Below, one piece after another: positions 8,001 through 16,112 of a stretch of 64,000 nt of DNA (position 1 is its first letter; each line of letters begins with the position of its first letter). The DNA is from Stenotrophomonas rhizophila (GTDB lineage: Bacteria; Pseudomonadota; Gammaproteobacteria; Xanthomonadales; Xanthomonadaceae): positions 1 to 64,000 of the forward strand of contig NZ_VDQT01000005.1 in assembly GCF_007667275.1 (NCBI RefSeq), read 5' to 3'. The notes below the pieces were generated by a model that searched no databases, had not been told where the DNA came from, and saw only the letters and a program-made list of their open reading frames with translations. The position numbers and the translations under genes were made by a program.

Positions 8001-9344
8001 ATGCATACCGCTTCCACCCTCGCCCGCGTCACCGCCCTGGCTGTCGGCATCGCCGGCGTGCTGGCCGTTGGCCACGTCAACGCCGCCGCCTTCCAGCTGA
8101 AGGAAAACAGCGCCAAGGGCCTCGGCCGCGCCTTCGCCGGTTCGGGCTCCGCCCAGGGCGATGCCTCGATCATGGCCGTCAACCCGGCCGGCATGCGCCA
8201 GCTGGAAGGCATGCAGATCCAGGGCGACCTGAGCGCCATCAGCTTCAAGGCCGAATACGAAGGCACCGGCCGCAAGCCGACCGGCCAGCCGCAGACCGGC
8301 GGTGACGGCGGCGACGCCGGCATGATCGCCCCGGTTCCGGCCGCGTACTTCCACATGCCGATCGGCGAACAGGCCCACTTCGGCGTCTCGCTGACCGCCC
8401 CGTTCGGCTTCAAGACCGATTACGACAATGGCTGGGTGGGTCGCTACAGCGGCCTGAAGACCGACCTGAAGGCGATCGACCTGGGCTTTGCCGCCTCGTA
8501 CGACGTCAACCCGTACGTGTCCTTCGGCGCGTCGGTGTTCGTTGAGCACCTGACCATCGAACTGAGCAACAACATCGACTTCGGTACCGCGCTGGCCCAG
8601 TCCCGCGTGCCGGGCTTCGCCCCGGGCAGCGCCGATGGCAAGCTGACCGTCGAAGGCGACAACAACGCCGTGGGCTGGACCGTCGGCGGTCTGTTCAGCC
8701 CGGACGAGAACACCCACATCGGCTTCAGCTACCGCTCCAAGGTCGAGCACAAGATCACCGGCGGCGACGCCACCTTCGACGTGCCGGGCAATGCGGCTGC
8801 CGTACTGGCGGTTGCCCAGCCGGGTCGCTTCGTGACCACCTCGGGCAAGGCCACCGTGACCCTGCCGGCGTCGGCTACGATGAGCATCACCCACAACGTC
8901 AACGACCGCTGGACCGTGATGGGTGACGTCACCTGCACTGCCTGGTCGACCGCGTTCGACCAGGTCACCATCGACTACGCGTCGGCGCAGCCGGACTCGG
9001 TGCTGGAATTCGGCTACCGCGACACGACCTTCGTCTCGCTCGGTACCGACTTCAAGCTGAGCGACACCGTCACCCTGCGTGGCGGCGTGGCATACGACCA
9101 GACCCCGACCACCGACGCACACCGCGACGTCCGCGTGCCGGACACCAGCCGCAAGTGGCTGTCGCTGGGCGTGGGCTGGACTCCGTCGGCGAACACCGAA
9201 TACAACTTCGGTTACACCCACCTGTTCACCAGCGACCCGAACGTCATCGTTCCGGCCACCACGAACAACCAGGGCAACTCGCTGAACGGCAAGTACAAGG
9301 TCCGCGGCGACGTGCTGGCGGCCTCGTTCAACTACAAGTTCTGA
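8001..9344 (+). CDS. fadL: OmpP1/FadL/TodX-family outer membrane transporter
   Basis: FadL-type proteins are 14-stranded beta barrels that take up long-chain fatty acids and other hydrophobic compounds across the outer membrane. The 447-residue product has a signal peptide (MHTASTLARVTALAVGIAGVLAVGHVNAAA). Immediately after it comes the N-terminal hatch sequence AFQLKENSAKGLGRAFAGSGSA, followed by the conserved NPAGM motif at about residue 65 (ASIMAVNPAGMRQLEG). The C-terminus ends in aromatic beta strands (LAASFNYKF), as expected for insertion by the Bam machinery. GGAG lies ten bases before the ATG. The gene is monocistronic, with its own promoter and terminator. The precise ligand cannot be read from sequence. 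Confidence 0.95.
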   Translation: MHTASTLARVTALAVGIAGVLAVGHVNAAAFQLKENSAKGLGRAFAGSGSAQGDASIMAVNPAGMRQLEGMQIQGDLSAISFKAEYEGTGRKPTGQPQTGGDGGDAGMIAPVPAAYFHMPIGEQAHFGVSLTAPFGFKTDYDNGWVGRYSGLKTDLKAIDLGFAASYDVNPYVSFGASVFVEHLTIELSNNIDFGTALAQSRVPGFAPGSADGKLTVEGDNNAVGWTVGGLFSPDENTHIGFSYRSKVEHKITGGDATFDVPGNAAAVLAVAQPGRFVTTSGKATVTLPASATMSITHNVNDRWTVMGDVTCTAWSTAFDQVTIDYASAQPDSVLEFGYRDTTFVSLGTDFKLSDTVTLRGGVAYDQTPTTDAHRDVRVPDTSRKWLSLGVGWTPSANTEYNFGYTHLFTSDPNVIVPATTNNQGNSLNGKYKVRGDVLAASFNYKF

Positions 9345-9373
9345 TCCACGGCGTTCGCGCCGCGTAACACCGG

Positions 9374-9397
9374 AAGGCCCCGCGCAAGCGGGGCCTT
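9374..9397 (+). terminator. Stem-loop terminator after the FadL-type gene
   Basis: The stem AAGGCCCCG (9374-9382) pairs with CGGGGCCTT (9389-9397) around a 6-nt loop. The following U-run is short (TTCTG), so termination may be partial. Confidence 0.65.
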
Positions 9398-9448
9398 CTG
9401 CGTTGTGGGTCAGCAACCGGATGCGAAACCGGATGCGAAACCGCACCG

Positions 9449-9470
9449 GTAGCGCCGACTGTTAGTCGGC
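9449..9470 (+). repeat. SMAG/REP element, GCCGACT-AGTCGGC type
   Basis: GTAG at 9449 is followed by CGCCGACTGTTAGTCGGC. It faces a second copy at 9506-9529 in the opposite orientation, making an inverted pair 35 bp apart. Confidence 0.88.
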
Positions 9471-9505
9471 TGCTCTACGCGCGGTCTACGGCTTCATGCG
9501 AACGG

Positions 9506-9529
9506 CAGCCGACTGACAGTCGGCTCTAC
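9506..9529 (-). repeat. SMAG/REP element overlapping the thuA-like stop codon
   Basis: The inverted partner of 9449-9470 (GCCGACTGACAGTCGGC, then CTAC on the plus strand). On the minus strand its GTAG head (9529-9526) contains the TAG that terminates the ThuA-domain gene. Confidence 0.88.
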
Positions 9530-10257
9530 CCGCACGCGGGTGAGCGTCCTGCGGCGTACAACAGGCCCTGGCGCAGCTGTGCCTGGAAGTCGCGGTTGCG
9601 GTACAGCGCCGCGTCATGCCCCAGGCCGGTGTACCAGCTGCGGCCGCCATCGAAGGCGTGGCACCACGCGATGGGATGGTCGGCGCCCATCGTGCCGCCC
9701 TGGTACAGGCGTTCGTCCACCGTGGCGATCACCTGCACGGCAGGACGCGGATTGCTGCGGTAGTTGTACAGCTCGTCGCGCACCGGCCACGCGTTGCCGT
9801 GCGCCTTGCCGTCCCGCTCCGGCTGCACCCGGCTGAACTGCAGGCCCTCGGGGTGGTTCTTGAAGTAGGCGCCGACCAGCTGCCCATACCACGGCCACTC
9901 GTACTCGGTATCCGCCGCCGAATGCACGCCCATGAAACCACCGCCGCCGCGGATGAAGGCCTGCATCGCCTGCTGCTGCGTCGCGTCGAGTACATCGCCG
10001 GTAGTGTTGGCGAACACCACCACCCGGTAGCGGGCGAGGTTGGCGTCGTTGAAATCGGCCGGGTTCTCGCTCTGGTCCACCGTCAACCGCTCGCGCTCGG
10101 CCAGCAGGCGCAACGTGCTCACCGCCGTCGGGATCGAGTCGTGGCGGAACTTGGCGGTATGGGTGAACACCAGCACGCGCTCCGAGGCCGCTGCAACGGC
10201 GGCCGGAACGGTGGACAGGCACATCGCCAGCAGGATCGGCAGGACAATCGGGCGCAT
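9526..10257 (-). CDS. ThuA-like domain protein, secreted
   Basis: This 243-residue protein has a signal peptide (MRPIVLPILLAMCLSTVPAAVAA) and a single ThuA (class I glutamine amidotransferase-like) domain. Recognisable parts are RVLVFTHTAKFRHDSIP near the N-terminus, VVFANTTGDVLD, GGGGFMGVHSAADTEY around residue 115, and DHPIAWCHAFDGGRSWYTGLGHD near 205. ThuA-like proteins are linked to trehalose or other sugar metabolism, but their biochemical activity is poorly defined. The ATG at 10257 is the first that provides a signal peptide; a longer frame upstream overlaps the divergent promoter region. The stop codon TAG is part of a repeat element. Confidence 0.88.
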   Translation of the reverse strand: MRPIVLPILLAMCLSTVPAAVAAASERVLVFTHTAKFRHDSIPTAVSTLRLLAERERLTVDQSENPADFNDANLARYRVVVFANTTGDVLDATQQQAMQAFIRGGGGFMGVHSAADTEYEWPWYGQLVGAYFKNHPEGLQFSRVQPERDGKAHGNAWPVRDELYNYRSNPRPAVQVIATVDERLYQGGTMGADHPIAWCHAFDGGRSWYTGLGHDAALYRNRDFQAQLRQGLLYAAGRSPACG

Positions 10258-10360
10258 GGCTGGATCATGCCACAGCCACGTACAATCCCGGTCCGCGCCG
10301 ACCCGGACCGTCCGGCACGCGGCGCAGGGACCGCTCCACGATCCATGACAAGGACACCAC

Positions 10361-11005
10361 ATGTCGCCCGTTCTACTCCGTACCACCCTGGCCCTCGGCC
10401 TGTCCGCGCTGGCCGCACCGGCCTTCGCCGCCGATTTCGCCGCCTGCTTCACCCTCACGCCCGGCCTGCGCTGGTCCAACGGCGATGAGACGCTGACCAT
10501 CGAGCAGGCCACCTTCAACGGCCAGGACGCCATCAAGGTGCACAGCGCGGGTGGTGGCGTCGGCATGGCCAGCTATTACGATGCCAGCGGCCGGCAGCTG
10601 CTGGGCGAAGAGCGCTATGGCATTTCCGCATGGGGTGGCGACGCCGCCCAGCCGGTGATGACCGACACCTTCAAGCCCGCGCCGACCTTCCCGGAGCGCG
10701 CGAAGCCGGGCGAGCGCTTCCAGCTCAGCGGCCAGGGTGAGCGCACCCACCACGTCGAGGAAACGGTCACCCCGATCGACTACGACGGCTTCACCGACTA
10801 CACCTTCGTCGGCTTCGAAGACGTGCAGGCCGAGGTCGACAATGCACCGCGCACCTTCAAGGACAGCTGCCACGTCACCGCAACCTTCGAAGACAACCGC
10901 ATCGAAGCCTGGTACGCGGCCGGTTTCGGCCGCATCAAGTTCGAGCGCTACATGGGCGAAGAGCTGCTGATGCGTGATGAGATCGAAGCGATCCACGCCG
11001 ACTGA
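10361..11005 (+). CDS. Secreted protein of unknown function
   Basis: A 214-residue product with a signal peptide (MSPVLLRTTLALGLSALAAPAFA) and no recognised domain. The mature protein is acidic, has two cysteines (AACFTL near the N-terminus and KDSCHVTA near residue 165) that could form a disulphide, and reads as beta-rich (FTDYTFVGFEDVQAEV). AAGGA lies about nine bases before the ATG. It is divergent from the ThuA-domain gene (103 bp between starts), so the two may share a control region. A strong hairpin follows. No function is proposed. Confidence 0.85.
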   Translation: MSPVLLRTTLALGLSALAAPAFAADFAACFTLTPGLRWSNGDETLTIEQATFNGQDAIKVHSAGGGVGMASYYDASGRQLLGEERYGISAWGGDAAQPVMTDTFKPAPTFPERAKPGERFQLSGQGERTHHVEETVTPIDYDGFTDYTFVGFEDVQAEVDNAPRTFKDSCHVTATFEDNRIEAWYAAGFGRIKFERYMGEELLMRDEIEAIHAD

Positions 11006-11024
11006 AGCGACTGCGGCAGACACG

Positions 11025-11052
11025 AAAAACCCCGCTTTTCAGCGGGGTTTTT
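11025..11052. terminator. Bidirectional Rho-independent terminator
   Basis: AAAAACCCCGCT (11025-11036), loop TTTC, AGCGGGGTTTTT (11041-11052). It separates the rightward secreted-protein gene from the convergent putA gene. Confidence 0.9.
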
Positions 11053-11079
11053 CATTGATACGACGACAATCAGAGCGCG

Positions 11080-11104
11080 GTAGAGCGGGGCTCTGCCCCG
11101 CTGC
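11080..11104 (+). repeat. SMAG/REP element, AGCGGGGC-GCCCCGCT type
   Basis: GTAG at 11080 is followed by AGCGGGGCTCTGCCCCGCT. It ends six bases before the putA stop codon. Four more copies lie inside the phosphatase gene at 26964-27157. Confidence 0.88.
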
Positions 11105-11109
11105 CGGAA

Positions 11110-14100
11110 TCAATCGCCCAGGGTCAGCAGCGAGGCATTGCCACCGGCGGCCGTGGTGTTCACGGTCACGGTCTTTTCGGTGGCAAAACGCAGCAGGTAG
11201 TGCGGACCACCGGCCTTCGGACCGGTACCCGACAGGCCCTGGCCGCCGAACGGCTGCACGCCCACCACCGCACCGATCTGGTTGCGGTTGACGTACACAT
11301 TGCCCACGTTGATGCGCGAGGAAATGCGCTCTACGGTTTCATCGATGCGCGAATGCACGCCCAGGGTGAGGCCGTAGCCGGTGGCGTTGATCTGGTCGAT
11401 CACCGCATCGAGCTGGTCGCCCTTCCAACGGATCACGTGCAGCACCGGCCCGAAGATTTCCTTGTGCAGCTGGTCCAGGTTCTTCAGTTCGTACGCGCGC
11501 GGCGCGAAGAAGGTGCCATGCGCGGCGGCTTCGCTGAGCTCGGCCGCAGCGATCAGGCGCGCTTCCTTTTCCATGCGCAGCGCATGTTCCTGCAGGATCT
11601 GCAGTGCATCGGCGTCGATCACCGGGCCGACGTCGGTGGACAGCAGGCCCGGGTCACCGATCTTCAGTTCGGCCATCGCACCGGCCAGCATGGTCATCAC
11701 CTTGTCGGCGATATCGTCCTGCACGAACAGCACGCGTGCGGCCGAGCAGCGCTGGCCGGCCGAAGTGAACGCCGAACCGATGGCATCCTTGACCAGCTGT
11801 TCCGGCAGCGCCGAGGAGTCGGCGATGAAGGCATTCTGGCCGCCGGTTTCAGCGATCAGCACGCCGATGGCGGCGTCGCGTGCGGCCATCGCACGGTTGA
11901 TCGCGCGCGCGGTGTCGGTCGAACCGGTGAAGGCCACGCCGGCCACGCGCGGGTCGGCGGTGAGCGCCGCGCCGACGGTGGCGCCATCGCCCGGCAGGAA
12001 CTGCACCACGCCGTCGGGAATGCCGGCATCCAGCAGCAGCTTCACCGCGTAGTAGCCGATCAGGTTGGTCTGTTCGGCCGGCTTGGCGATCACGCTGTTG
12101 CCTGCGGCCAGCGCAGCGGCAACCTGGCCCAGGAAGATCGCCAGCGGGAAGTTCCACGGGCTGATGCACACGAACACGCCACGGCCATGCAGCTGCAGCT
12201 CGTTGGATTCGCCGGTCGGGCTGGGCAGCTTCTCAGCGTGGCCGAACTGCTCGCGCGCCTGCTTGGCGTAGTAGCGCAGGAAGTCCACCGCTTCGCGCAC
12301 TTCGGCGATCCCGTCCGGCAGGCTCTTGCCGGCTTCCTTCACGCACAGCGCCATGAACTCCGGCATGCGTGCTTCCAGCTGGTCGGCCGCATGCTCCAGG
12401 ATCGCCGCGCGGCTGGCGGCCGGGGTGCGGTTCCACTGCGGCTGCGCGGCCACGGCATTGGCCAGCGCCTTTTCCACGGTGGCGCTGTCGGCCGGCTGCC
12501 ACTGCCCGATCACCTGGCGGGTGTCGGCCGGGTTGATCACGTTGACCAGCGCGCCGGTCGGCTGCGCACCCGGCACCAGCGGGGCGGCCTGCCACGGCTT
12601 GATCGCCGCGTTGAGCTGCTCGGCCAGGGCGCGCAGATCGTTGTCGTTGGCGAGATTGACGCCCATGGAGTTCTTCCTGTCGTGGTTCTGGCTGCGCAGC
12701 AGGTCGACCGGCAGCGGGATTTTCGGGTGTGGAATGGAATCGAACGAAGCAACCGCTTCAACCGGATCGCGGATCAGGTCGTCGATGGCCACGTCTTCGT
12801 CGGTGATGCGGTTGACGAAGCTGGAGTTGGCGCCGTTCTCGAGCAGGCGTCGCACCAGGTACGGCAGCAGGTCTTCGTGCGAACCCACCGGCGCGTACAC
12901 GCGGCACGGCACGTTCAGGCGGTTGGCCGGCACCACTTCGGCATACAGGTCATCGCCCATGCCGTGCAGCTTCTGGTGCTCGTATTGGCCGCCCTTGGCG
13001 ATCGCCTTCACCGCCGCGATGGTGTGCGCGTTGTGCGTGGCGAACATCGGGTACAGCGCGTCGGCGTGCGAGAACAGGCGCTTGGTGCAGGCCAGGTAGG
13101 ACACGTCGGTGTTCTGCTTGCGGGTGAACACCGGGTAGGCCGGCAGGCCGTCGATCTGCGCGCGCTTGATCTCCGCGTCCCAGTAGGCGCCCTTGACCAG
13201 GCGCACCTGCAGGCGGCGACCGATGCGGCGGGCCAGGTCGGCCAGGTAATCGATCGTGTACGGGGTGCGCTTCTGGTACGCCTGCACCACCACGCCGAAG
13301 CCTTCCCAGCCGGCCAGTGAAGCATCGCTCACCACCTTCTCGATGATGTCCAGCGACAGTTCCAGGCGGTCGGTTTCCTCGGCATCCACCGTGCAGCCGA
13401 TGCCGTAAGACTTGGCCAGCTGCGCCAGCTCCAGTACGCCGGGCACCAGGTCGGCCATCACCCGCGCGCGCTTGGCGTGTTCATAGCGCGGATACAGCGC
13501 CGACAGCTTGATCGAGATGCCCGGTGCCGCGTTGACGTCGCCGTCCGGACGGCCGCCACGGGCCTTGTGGTCGCCGCCGATGGAGTGGATCGCGCGGCGG
13601 TAGTCTTCCAGATAACGCTTGGCGTCCTTCATGGTCAGCGCGCCTTCGCCGAGCATGTCGAACGAATAGCGGTAGCTGGCATTGTCGCCCTTGTGCGAGC
13701 GCGACAGCGCTTCGTCGATGGTGCGACCCATGACGAACTGATGGCCCATGATCTTCATCGCCTGGCGCACGGCCAGGCGGATCACCGGCTCGCCCACGCG
13801 GCCCATCAGGCGTGCGAACGCACCGGGCACGTCGGAACGGGTGGCATCGTTGATCTGCACGATGTGGCCGGTGAGCATCAGGCCCCAGGTCGAGGCGTTG
13901 ACCAGTACCGAGTCACTGCCGCCCAGGTGCTTCTTCCAGTCCGCTTCGCCGAGCTTGTCGCGGATCAGCTTGTCGGCGGTGTCCTGGTCGGGAATGCGCA
14001 GCAGCGCTTCGGCCACGCACATCAGCAGCACGCCTTCTTCGCTGCCGAGGTCGTACTGGCGCATGAAGGCTTCGATCGCGCCCTGGTCCTTGGCGCGCAC

Positions 14101-14334
14101 CCGCACGCGTGCCACCAGGTCGGCGGCGGTGGCCTGCACCGCGGCCTGTTCGTCGGCCGGCAGGCGTGCCTGCGCCAGCAGCTCGCGCACGTGGCTGGCC
14201 TCGTCCTTCATCCAGGCATCGGTGATCGCCTGGCGGAACGCATTGGGAACGACCGGCAGCTCGGGTGAGAGCAGCGGCGGGCGGGAGGCGCCGGACGGGG
14301 CCGGGGCAGGGGGAAGCGCGGAAGATGCGGTCAT
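11110..14334 (-). CDS. putA: Bifunctional proline dehydrogenase / L-glutamate gamma-semialdehyde dehydrogenase PutA
   Basis: PutA oxidises proline to glutamate in two steps on one polypeptide, feeding electrons into the respiratory chain through FAD and reducing NAD. The 1074-residue product has an N-terminal arm, the FAD proline dehydrogenase barrel (roughly 200-500; MVKGAYWD-like motif seen as LVKGAYWDAEIKRAQ) and an aldehyde dehydrogenase domain (~550-1050). In the latter the catalytic Cys is in SAGQRCSAARVL (~861) and the Glu in AETGGQN (~826). There is no ribbon-helix-helix DNA-binding domain at the N-terminus and no extra C-terminal domain, so this is a short PutA that should not act as its own repressor. 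The ATG at 14334 is the only start upstream of the conserved region. It is monocistronic. Confidence 0.97.
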   Translation of the reverse strand: MTASSALPPAPAPSGASRPPLLSPELPVVPNAFRQAITDAWMKDEASHVRELLAQARLPADEQAAVQATAADLVARVRVRAKDQGAIEAFMRQYDLGSEEGVLLMCVAEALLRIPDQDTADKLIRDKLGEADWKKHLGGSDSVLVNASTWGLMLTGHIVQINDATRSDVPGAFARLMGRVGEPVIRLAVRQAMKIMGHQFVMGRTIDEALSRSHKGDNASYRYSFDMLGEGALTMKDAKRYLEDYRRAIHSIGGDHKARGGRPDGDVNAAPGISIKLSALYPRYEHAKRARVMADLVPGVLELAQLAKSYGIGCTVDAEETDRLELSLDIIEKVVSDASLAGWEGFGVVVQAYQKRTPYTIDYLADLARRIGRRLQVRLVKGAYWDAEIKRAQIDGLPAYPVFTRKQNTDVSYLACTKRLFSHADALYPMFATHNAHTIAAVKAIAKGGQYEHQKLHGMGDDLYAEVVPANRLNVPCRVYAPVGSHEDLLPYLVRRLLENGANSSFVNRITDEDVAIDDLIRDPVEAVASFDSIPHPKIPLPVDLLRSQNHDRKNSMGVNLANDNDLRALAEQLNAAIKPWQAAPLVPGAQPTGALVNVINPADTRQVIGQWQPADSATVEKALANAVAAQPQWNRTPAASRAAILEHAADQLEARMPEFMALCVKEAGKSLPDGIAEVREAVDFLRYYAKQAREQFGHAEKLPSPTGESNELQLHGRGVFVCISPWNFPLAIFLGQVAAALAAGNSVIAKPAEQTNLIGYYAVKLLLDAGIPDGVVQFLPGDGATVGAALTADPRVAGVAFTGSTDTARAINRAMAARDAAIGVLIAETGGQNAFIADSSALPEQLVKDAIGSAFTSAGQRCSAARVLFVQDDIADKVMTMLAGAMAELKIGDPGLLSTDVGPVIDADALQILQEHALRMEKEARLIAAAELSEAAAHGTFFAPRAYELKNLDQLHKEIFGPVLHVIRWKGDQLDAVIDQINATGYGLTLGVHSRIDETVERISSRINVGNVYVNRNQIGAVVGVQPFGGQGLSGTGPKAGGPHYLLRFATEKTVTVNTTAAGGNASLLTLGD

Positions 14335-14361
14335 GCCGGTTGGCTCATGGAGAACTTGACC

Positions 14362-14392
14362 ATTTTAATCGCTTTTTCATCTCTGGAAACAA
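14362..14392 (-). promoter_or_regulatory. Weak candidate promoter of putA
   Basis: On the minus strand TTGTTT (14392-14387) is followed after 19 bp by TAAAAT (14367-14362). It would start transcription within about 25 bases of the ATG. The long spacer makes this a tentative call. Confidence 0.3.
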
Positions 14393-14609
14393 TCGGGAAG
14401 GCACTGCCGATGACGTTCATAGCCTTTCATACAAGGGGATTCGGCGGATCAGGCAGGGCTGTCAAAAAGTGTGCCGTTTTCGTCAAATCGGCCGCCGATG
14501 CTTATGCTGTGTTGCACCATCTCTGAAATTGTGAATGCACCCTTGCGGCTCGCGCGACAGCAGGGCTACCATCGAGACGTTTCCCGCGGCAGGAAAACGC
14601 GGTTGCGAC

Positions 14610-15086
14610 ATGATCGAGGTGCTGACAGCTCCGGACGGATCAGGAACGCAACTGCGGCTGCGTCCCCCACGGGCGCTCGATGCCCGGCAGTTCGTCCTGT
14701 TGTTTGCTGTGTTGGCGGGGGTGATGTGGCTGGTGGCCGCCCTGGGCTGGTTCACCGGCAACGTGTTCGCCCCCTTGTTTGCGCTGCTGTACAGCCTGTT
14801 GCTGGCAGCGGCACTGCGCGCGTTGTGGCGCAGGGGTGAACGGCAGGAAGAAATCCGGGTAGTGCCGGCGTGCGTGGAGGTGATCCCCGCACCCGGTCAA
14901 TCGCCGGTGTTCAGCGCACATCCGCATTGGGTGCGCCTGCTCGCCGACGAAACGAGGGTCCGGCTTGCGTCCAGCGGTAGGCAGGTGGAAGTGGGGAGTT
15001 TCCTCGCACCAGCCGAACGCCAGGCACTGGCAGAGACACTAGAAGGCTTGCTCGTGGCCAGCGATGGCTGCAACCGACGACGCTAA
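14610..15086 (+). CDS. DUF2244-family membrane protein preceding the cox genes
   Basis: A 158-residue protein with two central membrane spans (about residues 30-50 and 55-80: FVLLFAVLAGVMWLVAALGW and VFAPLFALLYSLLLAAALRAL). They are flanked by a short N-terminal and a longer C-terminal soluble part containing WVRLLADETRVRLASSGRQVEVGSFLAPAER. DUF2244 proteins commonly sit next to cytochrome oxidase genes in proteobacteria. It ends 11 bp before coxB, implying co-transcription. The start is uncertain: the ATG at 14610 has only a distant AGGAAA upstream. The role in oxidase biogenesis is inferred from context only. Confidence 0.82.
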   Translation: MIEVLTAPDGSGTQLRLRPPRALDARQFVLLFAVLAGVMWLVAALGWFTGNVFAPLFALLYSLLLAAALRALWRRGERQEEIRVVPACVEVIPAPGQSPVFSAHPHWVRLLADETRVRLASSGRQVEVGSFLAPAERQALAETLEGLLVASDGCNRRR

Positions 15087-15097
15087 GGGTCTAGGCA

Positions 15098-16045
15098 ATG
15101 AAGCAACGCAGAAAGTGGGGCACGCAGTTCGCAAAGGCAGTGGGGTACGGGGCAGCGCTGATGGCGCCGGCACTGGCGTGGGCCCAGGCGGCCGACCCGG
15201 TTCCGTGGCAGCTGAACATGGGCAAGGGGGTCACCCAGAGCTCGCGCCTGGCCTGGGAATCCAACATGTTCTCGCTGTGGGTGTGTACGGTCATCGGCGT
15301 GCTGGTGTTCGGCGCGATGTTCTATGCCATCTTCAAGTTCCGCAAATCCAAGGGCGCGGTCGCCGCCACCTTCAGCCACAACACCAAGGCCGAGGTGATC
15401 TGGACGGTCATTCCGGTGCTGATCCTGGTGGTGATGGCCTGGCCGGCCACCGCCAACCTGATCAAGTTCTACGACACCCGCGATGCCGAAATGACCGTCA
15501 AGGTCACCGGCTACCAGTGGATGTGGAAATACGAATACCTGGGTGAGGACGTCAGCTTCACCAGCCGCCTGGACCGTGAATCGGACCGGGTCCGGCAGAG
15601 CGGCAAGGTGCCCGACCGCGAAACCCACCCGCACTACCTGCTCGACGTGGACAACCGCCTGGTGTTGCCGGTCGACACCAAGGTGCGCTTCGTGATCACC
15701 TCCGACGACGTGATCCATGCGTGGTGGGTGCCTGCGCTCGGCTGGAAACAGGACGCCATTCCCGGCTTCATCAACGAGGCCTGGACCAACATCGAGCAGG
15801 TCGGCGTCTACCGCGGCCAGTGCGCCGAGCTGTGCGGCAAGGACCACGGCTTCATGCCGATCGTGGTCGAGGCGGTGTCCAAGGACGACTTCCAGAAGTG
15901 GCTGGCGGAAAAGCGCCCGAAGGCGGCCGATCCGGCGCCGGCACCGGCCGCGCCCGAAGCCACCCCGGAGGCAGCGCCTGCTGCCGCACCGGCGGCACCG
16001 GCAGCACCGGCGCCCGCGCCGGACGCGGCGCCGGGCAACGCCTGA
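15098..16045 (+). CDS. coxB: Cytochrome c oxidase subunit II
   Basis: Subunit II takes electrons from cytochrome c through its binuclear CuA centre. The 315-residue product has a signal peptide (ends ALAWAQA), two transmembrane helices (about 55-78 and 95-115) and a periplasmic cupredoxin domain. The CuA ligands are in CAELCGKDHGFM (~241-252) plus the upstream His in DVIHAWWVPALG (~205). The aromatic electron-entry patch is seen as GYQWMWKYEY. There is no fused cytochrome c domain; instead the last ~45 residues are a low-complexity Ala/Pro tail. It lies 67 bp before coxA in an operon. Confidence 0.97.
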   Translation: MKQRRKWGTQFAKAVGYGAALMAPALAWAQAADPVPWQLNMGKGVTQSSRLAWESNMFSLWVCTVIGVLVFGAMFYAIFKFRKSKGAVAATFSHNTKAEVIWTVIPVLILVVMAWPATANLIKFYDTRDAEMTVKVTGYQWMWKYEYLGEDVSFTSRLDRESDRVRQSGKVPDRETHPHYLLDVDNRLVLPVDTKVRFVITSDDVIHAWWVPALGWKQDAIPGFINEAWTNIEQVGVYRGQCAELCGKDHGFMPIVVEAVSKDDFQKWLAEKRPKAADPAPAPAAPEATPEAAPAAAPAAPAAPAPAPDAAPGNA

Positions 16046-16112
16046 CATCATCGAACCGCGCGCGCCGCACGGTGCGCGTGGCTACCAGCGGAACCAATGA
16101 GGTGTAGTTGCG

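Noticed and set aside
11110..14334. PutA as an autorepressor
   Set aside because: There is no ribbon-helix-helix segment before the dehydrogenase arm, so a DNA-binding role is not supported.
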